A stretch of DNA of 8,834 nucleotides from Clostridia bacterium (GCA_900764115.1 CAAFMR010000386.1:1-8834); one strand, 5' to 3'; shown: positions 1 through 6,264, counted from the first letter of the stretch. Notes: generated by a model from the sequence alone, not told the origin. Numbers and translations: made by a program.

Positions 1-93
1 CAGGTTTGTCAGAGCGCCGGACAGATCCGCCGCCTTCGGCAGTCGGTTGGCGATCCGGCTTTCGCTGTCCGGCAGGTCGCTCTTGGCGGTGAT
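1..93 (-). repeat. Protein-level repeat, copy 2 (linker/module start)
   Basis: This codes for residues 470-500 of the secreted protein, beginning ITAKSDLP and continuing with ANRLP, DLSG and a final NL. It is the second clear copy of the motif at 1288-1383 and implies that a further module follows beyond the left edge. A weaker, diverged copy lies near residues 291-314 (SNRLKGLIP). Confidence 0.55.
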
Positions 94-1500
94 GGGCTTG
101 ATGGGCTCCTCCGCCTGGCTGTAAGCGCCGATCTCTCCGATGCGCAGACTGGTCCACCAGTAGTTGGAAATGCGTTCATCGCCCAGATAGGCGTTGGGCT
201 CGTTTTCCTTACCGTCTTTGTTGGCAGGGCAATACAGCTCAAAACCCACATAGCTGCCCTGCCGCGCCTCCGCTGCCCGGAACTGCCACCGGTCGCTGTG
301 AACGTCGAATTTTTCGGCGGTCACCACCCGATTTTCCTCCGTATACAACGTTTCCGGCGCGTCGCCTACATAGATGCGTATGAGATGGGCGGTATACTTG
401 GCTCCCTCACCGTTCCCCGCCAGCACAAACTGCTGCAGATTCACTGTCTGTCCCAGAGCGTAGGTCAGCTGCTTCCAGCCGCCGTCCGGAGCCTCAAATA
501 TCGCAGCGGTAGCATCGTCCTTGTGCGCACACAGTTGTCCATCAGTGGTGGCGGCAAGATTACCATTTTTTAAGTCGGCAGCTTTCCCGGTGGTACCCTC
601 GGTGGGGATTAGCCCCTTCAGCCGATTAGACTTTTGCAATATCTCGCTGGCATCGCTCAGCGATGCCCACTGCCCCTGAGCAGCATCGTGCCAATGCACG
701 CCGGAAACGTCGCCATACACCGCCAGTTCGCTGACCCGTACTTGATTGGAATAGGGGGCAAAGGCAAAGCCCACATACCGTCCCGCTTTTGCCGTCTCCA
801 ACGTAAACAGGTTCCGCAGCGCCTGCAAAGGTGTGCTGCTGTAATCGTAGCTCACCGCCAGATTACTATCGTCAAATAAAGTGGCGGGATCGTCGCTCAC
901 ATAGACCTTGCCCGCATTCAGCATCGCCGCCGGCTCATACGCGGTCATCCGCTGCTGCAGCGATTCCACGGTGGTGGGGGCGCCGCCGATCTTCCAGGAT
1001 TTCGGCTCCGCCGAGGAGCCGATGGCAATTTGCTCCACCGTTGCCGTGATTCCCATATCAAAGGCAAAACGGGTCTCGCTTACGCCATATTGCCGGGCAA
1101 TCACCGCCCGTGTATCGTCCACATTGGTGGCAGCCCAGCCGCCGTTTACATAGAGGAAATATTCTCCCTCTTTCCCGGGCACCGACTCTGCCTCCTTGCC
1201 GTTCACGGTCTGGCGCTCGGTGGTGGTTTTGTAGCTCACCACATCGTCCAGCCCCTGCCAGCGCCCGTCGGTCATTTGCTCGCCGTTTATCAGGTTCGCT
1301 ACCGTCCCGGAGAAATCCTCTTTTTGCGGCAGCTTTCCCGCCAACAGATTGGTGTCCGTCGGCAACTGATTTTTGGCGGTGATGGGCGTCACCGTTGCTC
1401 CGCTGACCGCTGCCGCTGTCGGCAGCACACCCAGCGCTGCCACACTGCCCAACAGCAGCGCCAAACATAGTGCCAGCGCCAATCCTTTCTTACTGTTCAC
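1..1500 (-). CDS. Secreted multi-module discoidin-like surface protein, C-terminus cut by window edge
   Basis: The frame is open from a GTG at 1498-1500 to the left edge: 500 codons, no stop. A strong Shine-Dalgarno (GGAGGGA, 1507-1513) lies 6 nt before the GTG, and no ATG start fits as well. Residues 1-32 form a Sec signal peptide: basic NSKK, a Leu/Ala-rich core, and a likely cut after PTAAA. The rest looks like tandem beta-sandwich modules, about residues 39-264, 289-461 and from 467 onward. Each opens with an N..L....LP motif, and the first two end in a similar pattern: (I/V)Y(V)(S/G)D.P.TL(F/Y), then Y.GF, then a (V/I).E(L/I).(V/A)Y strand. This resembles F5/8 type C or galactose-binding-like domains of clostridial surface glycan-binding proteins, but is recognised by pattern only. 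No catalytic domain, sortase motif or S-layer domain is visible; these could lie beyond the edge. It is divergent from an AraC-type gene that may control it. Secretion is fairly sure, ligand unknown. Confidence 0.8.
   Translation of the reverse strand, partial: MNSKKGLALALCLALLLGSVAALGVLPTAAAVSGATVTPITAKNQLPTDTNLLAGKLPQKEDFSGTVANLINGEQMTDGRWQGLDDVVSYKTTTERQTVNGKEAESVPGKEGEYFLYVNGGWAATNVDDTRAVIARQYGVSETRFAFDMGITATVEQIAIGSSAEPKSWKIGGAPTTVESLQQRMTAYEPAAMLNAGKVYVSDDPATLFDDSNLAVSYDYSSTPLQALRNLFTLETAKAGRYVGFAFAPYSNQVRVSELAVYGDVSGVHWHDAAQGQWASLSDASEILQKSNRLKGLIPTEGTTGKAADLKNGNLAATTDGQLCAHKDDATAAIFEAPDGGWKQLTYALGQTVNLQQFVLAGNGEGAKYTAHLIRIYVGDAPETLYTEENRVVTAEKFDVHSDRWQFRAAEARQGSYVGFELYCPANKDGKENEPNAYLGDERISNYWWTSLRIGEIGAYSQAEEPIKPITAKSDLPDSESRIANRLPKAADLSGALTNL
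1288..1383 (-). repeat. Protein-level repeat, copy 1 (linker/module start)
   Basis: This codes for residues 40-71 of the secreted protein, beginning ITAKNQLP and continuing with L.AGKLP, DFSG and a final NL. It aligns without gaps to residues 470-500, with 14 of 31 positions identical (ITAK, LP, A, LP, D, SG, NL). The repeat marks the start of a module. Confidence 0.6.
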
Positions 1501-1618
1501 TGACCGTCCCTCCTTCATGCCATATGCCTGCAGTCCAAAAACGCCGCCACCGCACAGTAGTAGCATAAACCGACAAAAAATCAGATTGTTTCGCTTTTGT
1601 TTTTGGATTGTATTCCGG

Positions 1619-1648
1619 TTGATTTTATTGTACTATCCTCTGTATAAT
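1619..1648 (+). promoter_or_regulatory. Candidate sigma-A promoter for the AraC-family gene
   Basis: TTGATT (1619-1624) is followed after 18 nt by a perfect TATAAT (1643-1648). Transcription would start near 1655, about 36 nt before the ATG at 1691. It lies in the AT-rich gap between the divergent genes, a normal place for AraC-type autoregulation. Confidence 0.6.
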
Positions 1649-1655
1649 AAAACAA
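1627..1655 (-). promoter_or_regulatory. Candidate sigma-A promoter for the secreted protein gene
   Basis: Read on the minus strand, TTGTTT (1650-1655) is followed after 17 nt by TACAAT (1627-1632). The -10 matches consensus at 5 of 6 positions and the -35 keeps TTG. The predicted transcript would start near 1620, giving a leader of about 120 nt before the GTG at 1500. The boxes interleave with the plus-strand promoter at 1619-1648. Confidence 0.45.
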
Positions 1656-1690
1656 GTGGTATTTTTTTGCGTTTTGTAGGTGATTTTAAC

Positions 1691-2584
1691 ATGGATTGGT
1701 TTGAAGCATTAGCATTTCGCCACGCCCGGACAGGATTGGCGCCCGGTGAGCTGCGGGTGCAGCGGGCGCAGGGCAACAATGTAGCGAAACACAACCACCA
1801 GTTTCTGGAGCTGGGCTATGTGTACAACGGCGCCATCTCCCACTGCATCTACGGGGACGGTGAACATCACGGGGACACCGTGCGCACCGTCCATGCCGGC
1901 GAATATTTCATCGTGGACTGGGGCACCGCCCACTCCTATCAGGTGCTGCCCGGGGAGCCGCTGCGCATGGTGAATATTATGTTTTATCCCGAATTCATTG
2001 ACCGCTCACTGGTGAAGGAATACACCTTCCATCAGCTTGCCAACTCCTATCTGCTGCAATTCAACTGCCAAACGCTGCGTTCTTCTCCCACAGGCTTCTC
2101 CCTATCCGATGCCAACCAGCGCATCGGCAACCTTGTCGCCCACATCGCGGAGGAATATGTGCGCAAGGAGGACGGGTATCTGGAATATATCCGGGGTCTG
2201 CTCATTCAGGTGCTGGTCATCACCCTGCGGCGCATCGGGCGGCGGGAGCAATCGACCCCGCTGACCAACACCGTCTCTGAGGTGCTGCAAATCATTCAGA
2301 CCCGCTATAATGAAAAGCTGAGCCTCACCGAAATCGCCCGGGAGCAGAACTATTCGCTGCCCTCCCTCTCCCGCAAATTCCGACAGGAAACCGGGATCAC
2401 CTTCTCTGCCTATCTGCAAAAGGTGCGCATCGACCGCAGCTGTCAGCTGCTGCTCTCCAGCACCCTCACGGTGGGCGAAATCAGTCAGCTGGTGGGGTAT
2501 GAGGATGTGCGGTTTTTCAACAGCCGCTTTAAGCAGGCAATCGGCTTCACCCCCCGCCAGTTTCGCCGGATGCACCGCTATTGA
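1691..2584 (+). CDS. AraC-family transcriptional regulator
   Basis: This 297-residue protein has the classic two-part AraC layout. Residues about 20-110 form a cupin-type sensor domain (KHNHQFLEL, HAGEYFIVDWGTAHSYQV), which in this family commonly binds a sugar or other small ligand. Residues about 195-293 form the double helix-turn-helix DNA-binding domain: first HTH at LSLTEIAREQNYSLPSLSRKF, second at LTVGEISQLVGYEDVRFFNSRF, followed by the signature GFTPRQFRR. The frame is open further upstream, back to 1373, but the ATG at 1691 is preferred: AGGTGA (1678-1683) lies 7 nt before it, the promoter lies between, and the upstream residues look nothing like the family. It is divergent from the secreted surface protein gene, so it probably controls that gene and itself (inference). 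It is convergent with the substrate-binding protein gene. The inducer cannot be told from the sequence. Confidence 0.93.
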   Translation: MDWFEALAFRHARTGLAPGELRVQRAQGNNVAKHNHQFLELGYVYNGAISHCIYGDGEHHGDTVRTVHAGEYFIVDWGTAHSYQVLPGEPLRMVNIMFYPEFIDRSLVKEYTFHQLANSYLLQFNCQTLRSSPTGFSLSDANQRIGNLVAHIAEEYVRKEDGYLEYIRGLLIQVLVITLRRIGRREQSTPLTNTVSEVLQIIQTRYNEKLSLTEIAREQNYSLPSLSRKFRQETGITFSAYLQKVRIDRSCQLLLSSTLTVGEISQLVGYEDVRFFNSRFKQAIGFTPRQFRRMHRY

Positions 2585-2616
2585 AACAGGAAATGCGGCG
2601 GTTTCCCGCCAACCGC

Positions 2617-2653
2617 AAAACCCGCCCGACCGGATTTCGGCCAGGCGGGTTTT
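2617..2653 (-). terminator. Convergent intrinsic terminator, stronger as minus-strand RNA
   Basis: The arms AAAACCCGCC (2617-2626) and GGCGGGTTTT (2644-2653) are exact inverted repeats, giving a U-tract on either strand. It lies 33 bp after the AraC stop and 38 bp after the substrate-binding protein stop, so it can serve both. On the minus strand the inner 6 bp also pair (TGGCCG with CGGTCG, two G-U pairs), making one unbroken 16-bp stem around a 5-nt loop. On the plus strand these two pairs become A-C mismatches. Confidence 0.85.
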
Positions 2654-2690
2654 GTATAAATCGATCCAAATTATACAGTATGTATCGGTC

Positions 2691-4322
2691 TTATCCTCTT
2701 TTTGTGGCTTTCAAAAAGCTGAAGGTCGACCCATAGGAGCCGCCATTGAAGGGGCGCACCGTGATTCCGCTGTCCCCGGCGGCAATACCGTAATAGCGGG
2801 TGGTAAAGCTCAGGGGCAGCGTAGGGCACTCCTGCCGCAGCACCTGCTCGGCGGTTTCCAGCGCTGTGCGCCCGCCCCGCAGCGCCTCGTCCAGCGCCCG
2901 GTCAAAGCCTGCCGATTGATAGCCGCTATAGTTGCCGGCGGCGGTGCTGCGATATGCGCGGAGATTTTCGCTGCCGGATAGCCCATCCGCCGTAACCGTG
3001 ACAATGGCGGCTTGGTATTTCCCGCTTTTCAGCCGGCTGAGCAGCTGCTCCTCCCGCACCAATGTCAGCGTACATTTCAGATGCAGATTTTTCTGCCACG
3101 ATTGGATGAGATACCGCGCCAGGTTGGCGCTGGTTTCGTCCTCCGCCGCCAGCACGGTCAGCGACGGCAGGGCGGGGCTTTTTTTATCCGGATAGAGCGC
3201 CGTCAGCCCGGCGCCCAGCTCCGTCTGCGCCTGTGGCACGTTGGTGTCGAAAGCCGGGCTTTCGCCCTCTCGCCGATACGGTTCACCCTTTTCGGTGACG
3301 GCGGCGGGGGCAATATAGCCGGCGGCAGGGATCTCCCCCACCGACCGCAGATAGTCGTATACCGTATCCCATTCCACCGCATCCCGCAGCGCCTGCCGCA
3401 CGGATACATTTGTGAGCACCTCATCCCGGTTGTTAAGCCACAGGCTGCGCACGGTATCCTGCAGCGCCACCACCTGCACACCGGCATCGGCAGCGTCGTC
3501 CACATCCGCCGGGGACAGCGCCACGGCGTCCATCGTCCCCTGGCGCAGCGCCTCCACCGTGCGGTCGCCCCCGATGACCATACGCACCGCCACCGGCAGC
3601 ACCGCCTTGGCATCGTGGTAGTATTCGTTTTTATTCAGCAGCAGCGAGTCGCCGTGATTCCACGCCTTGAGGAGAAAGGGACCGTTGGTGAGCAGATACT
3701 GCTTTTCCAGCCCGTAGCGCCCCGCTGTGAGCTTGAAAAATTCCCGGTTGCAGGGCATAAACGGCGTTGTCGCCAGCCGTGCGGGGAAAGCGGCGTCCGG
3801 CTGGGCCAGGGTGATGGTGAGGGTCGTCTCGTTCACCGCCCGCACCCCCAGAGCCGAAACGCCCTTGTGCCCCGCCAGTATGTCCGCCGCCCCTTCAATA
3901 CCGGACAGCTCCTGCGCCAGCGCCGACCCGGTTTGCGGGTCGACGGTGCGCTGCATTCCGAACACAAAATCGTCCGCCGTCACCATCACCGGGTCCTCAA
4001 ATCCGGTGGTTTCGCCCTTGCGGGTCATGGTGCTCCAATAGGATTCCCGCAAGGTAAAGGTATAGGTCAGCCCATCGGCGGAGACGGTCCATTCGGCGGC
4101 GCCGGGGATGGCTTGTCCCTCCTCATCCAGTCGTGTCAGCCCCTCAAACAGAGCGGCGATCACCGTCACCGCGGAGGCATGGGTAGACACCTGGGGGTCC
4201 AGCTGCTTCGGCTCCGCCTCCAGGGGAAACCGAAATCCCTTGCCGGAGCCGTCGTCCCCACAGCCCCACAGCCCGCCGCAAAGCAGGCAAATCATCGCAA
4301 AAAGCGCCGCCGCGCGTCGCAT
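2691..4322 (-). CDS. ABC transporter substrate-binding lipoprotein, family 5 (peptide/OppA-DppA type)
   Basis: This is an extracellular solute-binding protein that would hand a ligand, usually an oligopeptide, to an ABC permease. The N-terminus has a lipoprotein signal: MRR, a hydrophobic stretch, then the lipobox LWGC, with the lipidated Cys at residue 21 from this start. The mature part shows family 5 hallmarks: LDPQ near the start, FEGLTRLDEEG, WTVSADGLTYTFTLRE, VTADDFVFGMQR, then NGPFLLKAW and LLLNKNEYYHDAKAV. The length, about 543 residues, is normal for the family. The frame also has ATGs at 4340, 4331 and 4328, but no Shine-Dalgarno precedes 4340. AAAAGG (inside the first codons of the longer form) lies 9 nt before the ATG at 4322, so 4322 is preferred. 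No permease or ATPase gene adjoins it, so it is an orphan here. It follows the S1-domain gene on the same strand, with a strong hairpin between them. Confidence 0.9.
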   Translation of the reverse strand: MRRAAALFAMICLLCGGLWGCGDDGSGKGFRFPLEAEPKQLDPQVSTHASAVTVIAALFEGLTRLDEEGQAIPGAAEWTVSADGLTYTFTLRESYWSTMTRKGETTGFEDPVMVTADDFVFGMQRTVDPQTGSALAQELSGIEGAADILAGHKGVSALGVRAVNETTLTITLAQPDAAFPARLATTPFMPCNREFFKLTAGRYGLEKQYLLTNGPFLLKAWNHGDSLLLNKNEYYHDAKAVLPVAVRMVIGGDRTVEALRQGTMDAVALSPADVDDAADAGVQVVALQDTVRSLWLNNRDEVLTNVSVRQALRDAVEWDTVYDYLRSVGEIPAAGYIAPAAVTEKGEPYRREGESPAFDTNVPQAQTELGAGLTALYPDKKSPALPSLTVLAAEDETSANLARYLIQSWQKNLHLKCTLTLVREEQLLSRLKSGKYQAAIVTVTADGLSGSENLRAYRSTAAGNYSGYQSAGFDRALDEALRGGRTALETAEQVLRQECPTLPLSFTTRYYGIAAGDSGITVRPFNGGSYGSTFSFLKATKRG

Positions 4323-4352
4323 ATCCATCATCCTTTTCATTTAAAAGCATGG

Positions 4353-4393
4353 CAACCGGGAACGGGGTACGCGATACGCCCCATTCCCGGTTG
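4353..4393 (-). promoter_or_regulatory. Strong intergenic hairpin between S1-domain gene and lipoprotein gene
   Basis: As minus-strand RNA, CAACCGGGAATGGGG pairs with CCCCGTTCCCGGTTG: 15 bp including one G-U pair, around an 11-nt loop. It begins 7 nt after the stop of the S1-domain gene and ends 12 nt before the first ATG of the lipoprotein frame. A TTTT run follows only after CCATGC, so it is not a textbook terminator. It could be a leaky terminator or an RNA stability/processing element setting unequal expression of the two genes. Confidence 0.7.
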
Positions 4394-4400
4394 GTATTTT

Positions 4401-5351
4401 CTATTCTTCCGTCCGGGGACCGAAATGGCTTTCGATCATCCGGCTGCAGCCCGGGGGCGAATACACCCAATCGGTCACCGGGCCCTCCGTGATGAAATAC
4501 CGGGGCGGCTGAGGATCGACGGGACCGTCCTGGGCGTCGATCAGCGCCAGCTTGATCTTCAGCTTTTCCGGCTGCAGGCTCTTGATATACACCGCCGCCT
4601 GCTGCCCGACCCGCACCCCCTCCCGGGGCTCCGCCAGCCCCGCCAGATTGGGGGTCAGCTCCACGAATATGCCGTAAGGCTCCACCGACCGGACAATACC
4701 GGCGATGGTTTCGCCCGCCTCAAACAAAGCGGCATTCTCCTCCCAAGTGCCCAGCAGCTCTCGGTGGGACAGGCAGATGCGCCCGTTTTCCAGGGAGGAC
4801 ACGATGCCGAGAATATCCATTCCGGTGGTGAACCGGTCCTTGGGATGGGAAATCCGGCTGACGGAAATATCCGCAATCGGCAGCAACGCCGGCAGCCCGC
4901 AGCCAATATCGCAAAAAGCGCCGAAGGTCTCCAGCCGGGTGATGCGCGCCGGGATCACATCCCCCAGCTGCAGCCGGTCGATAAATTCCTCCCGGCAGCG
5001 CTCCTGGGCGATGCGGCGGGACAGGATCGGGCGGCAGCCCTGCTCCGTCTGCTCGAAACCGGTCACCACAAAGCTCACCGCTTTATTCACCCGGGTAATC
5101 AACACAATATCCTTGGTAACGCCCTCGGCAATGCCGGCGGCGCCTTCAATATGGGGGATGATCCCCTCGCCGCAGGGAAGCTGCACATACAGATTGTGCT
5201 CCACATCGCAGCGCACCGCACGTCCCTCCAGCAGCATCCCGTCCGCCTGCGCCTGCATCAGCGCCGTGATGGAGGCGGTCGCCGCCTGATTCTCCGGCGT
5301 ATGCAGCAACAAACCCTCCGGAAGATACCGATTCTTGTACTCCATACCCAT
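4401..5351 (-). CDS. S1 RNA-binding domain protein (Clostridia-type S1 homologue)
   Basis: This 316-residue cytoplasmic protein is built from S1/OB-fold domains that bind single-stranded RNA. Counting from this start, a degenerate S1-like unit lies at about 41-100 (LEGRAVRCDVEHNLYVQL), a clear S1 domain at about 130-198 (GDVIPARITRLETFGAFCDIGCGLPALLPI, then ISVSRISHP and GRICLSHRELLGTWEEN), and another at about 213-272 (GETIAGIVRSVEPYGIFVELTPNLAGL). It ends with a conserved tail, RYFIT and YSPPGC. I recognise this as a family common in Clostridia and often annotated 30S ribosomal protein S1; it is shorter than true RpsA and its exact role is not established. The frame could start at 5381, but GGAAAGGA sits 5 nt before the ATG at 5351 and nothing similar precedes 5381. 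It lies 69 nt after the membrane protein gene, probably in the same transcript. Confidence 0.88.
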   Translation of the reverse strand: MGMEYKNRYLPEGLLLHTPENQAATASITALMQAQADGMLLEGRAVRCDVEHNLYVQLPCGEGIIPHIEGAAGIAEGVTKDIVLITRVNKAVSFVVTGFEQTEQGCRPILSRRIAQERCREEFIDRLQLGDVIPARITRLETFGAFCDIGCGLPALLPIADISVSRISHPKDRFTTGMDILGIVSSLENGRICLSHRELLGTWEENAALFEAGETIAGIVRSVEPYGIFVELTPNLAGLAEPREGVRVGQQAAVYIKSLQPEKLKIKLALIDAQDGPVDPQPPRYFITEGPVTDWVYSPPGCSRMIESHFGPRTEE

Positions 5352-5420
5352 ATCATTCCTTTCCTTCGCACTTTGTTTCATTTATATGCGTCCGTTTTCC
5401 CGAATATGTGCGGGATTCCC

Positions 5421-5921
5421 TCAATGCCCCAGCAGCGCCCCCAGCAATCCGTAGGACACCGCCGCCATAATGATGGTGGCGATGAGAATGCCCAGGAGAA
5501 TGGCGGGCAGCGCCTTTTTCACCGGGATGCCCAGCAGTGCCGCGATGAGCGCGCCCGTCCAGGCGCCGGTGCCGGGCAGCGGAATCCCCACGAACAGCGC
5601 CAGCCCCCAGAAATAACCCTTTTCGATCTTGTCGCTTTTGCTCATAGCCTTTTTTTCGATCTTTTCCACCAGCGGGCGGAACAGCTTGGTTTTTTTCATC
5701 GCCGTAAAGATTGGGGTGATGAACAGCAGGATAAACGGCACCGGGATTACATTACCGAGGATGCACAAGGGCACCGCCTTGAGAATACTCACGTTCAAAA
5801 GCGACGCCGCCAGCAGCCCGCCCCGCAGCTCCAGCAGCGGCACCATGGATATAATCAGCGCCACCAGCTCCCCGGACAGCCCGTGCAGCACGCCCATAAA
5901 CCATTCAACCAATCCTGTCAT
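5421..5921 (-). CDS. COG2426-family membrane protein ('small multi-drug export protein')
   Basis: This 166-residue integral membrane protein has several hydrophobic segments: about 17-42, 46-74, 104-131 and 138-165. A basic, charged loop at about 76-102 (KKTKLFRPLVEKIEKKAMSKSDKIEK) is probably cytoplasmic. Family hallmarks are the polar ELRGG at 31-35 inside the first hydrophobic region, GN at 56-57, and PLPGTGAWTG at 114-123; such Pro/Gly-rich kinks fit the re-entrant loops suggested for this family and its DedA-like relatives. The name 'multi-drug export' is historical and the substrate is not established. A GTG at 5930 is in frame, but GAGG runs right up to it with no spacing, whereas the ATG at 5921 has the same GAGG 8 nt upstream, so 5921 is chosen. 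The ATG overlaps the stop of a possible small leader ORF (ATGA). It is the first sizeable gene of the minus-strand set. Confidence 0.87.
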   Translation of the reverse strand: MTGLVEWFMGVLHGLSGELVALIISMVPLLELRGGLLAASLLNVSILKAVPLCILGNVIPVPFILLFITPIFTAMKKTKLFRPLVEKIEKKAMSKSDKIEKGYFWGLALFVGIPLPGTGAWTGALIAALLGIPVKKALPAILLGILIATIIMAAVSYGLLGALLGH

Positions 5922-5998
5922 CGGATACACCTCATCTTATGGTTTGGCGGATCATTTCCGCTCTGTACGGTGCAAAGCCTGCCGTACTCCATTGTCAT
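5918..5998 (-). CDS. Possible 26-residue leader ORF, coupled to the membrane protein gene
   Basis: An ATG at 5998 is preceded by AGAGGAG (6009-6015) at a spacing of 10 nt. It opens a 26-codon frame, MTMEYGRLCTVQ at the start and HKMRCIR at the end. Its TGA overlaps the ATG of the membrane protein gene as ATGA, the usual form of translational coupling. It contains an inverted repeat, GTACGG/CCGTAC (5965-5970 and 5982-5987, 11-nt loop), able to form a hairpin in the leader. The peptide resembles nothing I recognise and has no membrane segment. Against it: the ATG overlaps a promoter-like TGATAGAAT (5997-6005), so the region may be promoter instead. Confidence 0.35.
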   Translation of the reverse strand: MTMEYGRLCTVQSGNDPPNHKMRCIR

Positions 5999-6019
5999 TC
6001 TATCACGTCTCCTCTGAAA

Positions 6020-6028
6020 ATTCTACCA
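6020..6028 (-). promoter_or_regulatory. Candidate extended -10 promoter for the minus-strand gene set
   Basis: On the minus strand TGG is followed by TAGAAT (6020-6025), an extended -10 box. Upstream hexamers are poorly spaced: TTTACA at 20 nt, TTACAA at 19 nt. The predicted start, near 6013, falls within the AGAGGAG of the leader ORF, so that transcript would have almost no 5' leader. A second box of the same form, TGA plus TAGAAT, lies at 5997-6005 and lacks any -35. Confidence 0.35.
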
Positions 6029-6109
6029 TTTATCTACGATTCAGTTGTAAAAAAATTGTGAAGTCATCCGGAGACTCCCCTGCCGCGCTCTCCGTTTCGG
6101 CGATTTGTC

Positions 6110-6138
6110 TTGACATCGGAACCGCTTTTCAGTATACC
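6110..6138 (+). promoter_or_regulatory. Near-consensus sigma-A promoter reading toward nagB
   Basis: A perfect TTGACA (6110-6115) is followed after 17 nt by TATACC (6133-6138). Transcription would begin near 6145 and leave a leader of about 165 nt before the nagB ATG, containing the palindrome at 6194-6208. On the opposite strand, TGGTATACT (6131-6139) overlaps the -10 and also looks like an extended -10 box. Confidence 0.6.
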
Positions 6139-6193
6139 AGAGAAGGGCTGTCGGATTCTGCCATAATCGGGGGCGCCGCCGGCGGTTCTTCCG

Positions 6194-6208
6194 TTGTGTC
6201 CGACACAA
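6194..6208. promoter_or_regulatory. Perfect 15-bp palindrome, candidate operator in the nagB leader
   Basis: TTGTGTC and GACACAA flank a single central base (7-1-7, no mismatch). It lies about 50 bp downstream of the predicted start at 6145, where a bound repressor could block elongation. It is also about 60 bp upstream of a second possible nagB promoter. Dimeric regulators of several families bind sites of this form; the binding protein is unknown. Confidence 0.5.
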
Positions 6209-6264
6209 ATAGACAATTCTACACCCATTTTATCCATCTTTGTAAATCATTTTCCCCCGTTCTG

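Noticed and set aside
131..149. Chance resemblance to a catabolite-responsive element (TGTAAGCGCCGATC-like stretch)
   Set aside because: It lacks the required symmetry of TGWNANCGNTNWCA and lies deep inside a coding region.
1058..1468. Minus-strand open frame inside the surface protein gene, in another reading frame
   Set aside because: It overlaps the signal-peptide-bearing frame, shows no recognisable domain, and its composition is that of a shadow frame.
1373..1690. Upstream extension of the AraC-family frame by 106 codons
   Set aside because: The extension overlaps the signal-peptide end of the divergent gene and both promoters, has no family similarity, and the ATG at 1691 has its own Shine-Dalgarno.
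5352..5420. Possible internal promoter (TATAAA near 5383-5388) or terminator (CCCG/CGGG hairpin near 5400-5415) between the membrane protein and S1-domain genes
   Set aside because: The TATAAA lacks a usable -35 at proper spacing, and the hairpin has only 4 bp and no U-tract. Neither is strong enough to break the gene set.
3012..6017. A 1001-codon open frame on the plus strand, antisense to the lipoprotein, S1-domain and membrane protein genes
   Set aside because: It lies opposite three well-supported genes. Its translation is rich in Arg, His, Gln, Gly and Pro with no domain pattern, as expected from the complement of GC-rich codons. The length is striking but is a codon-usage artefact.
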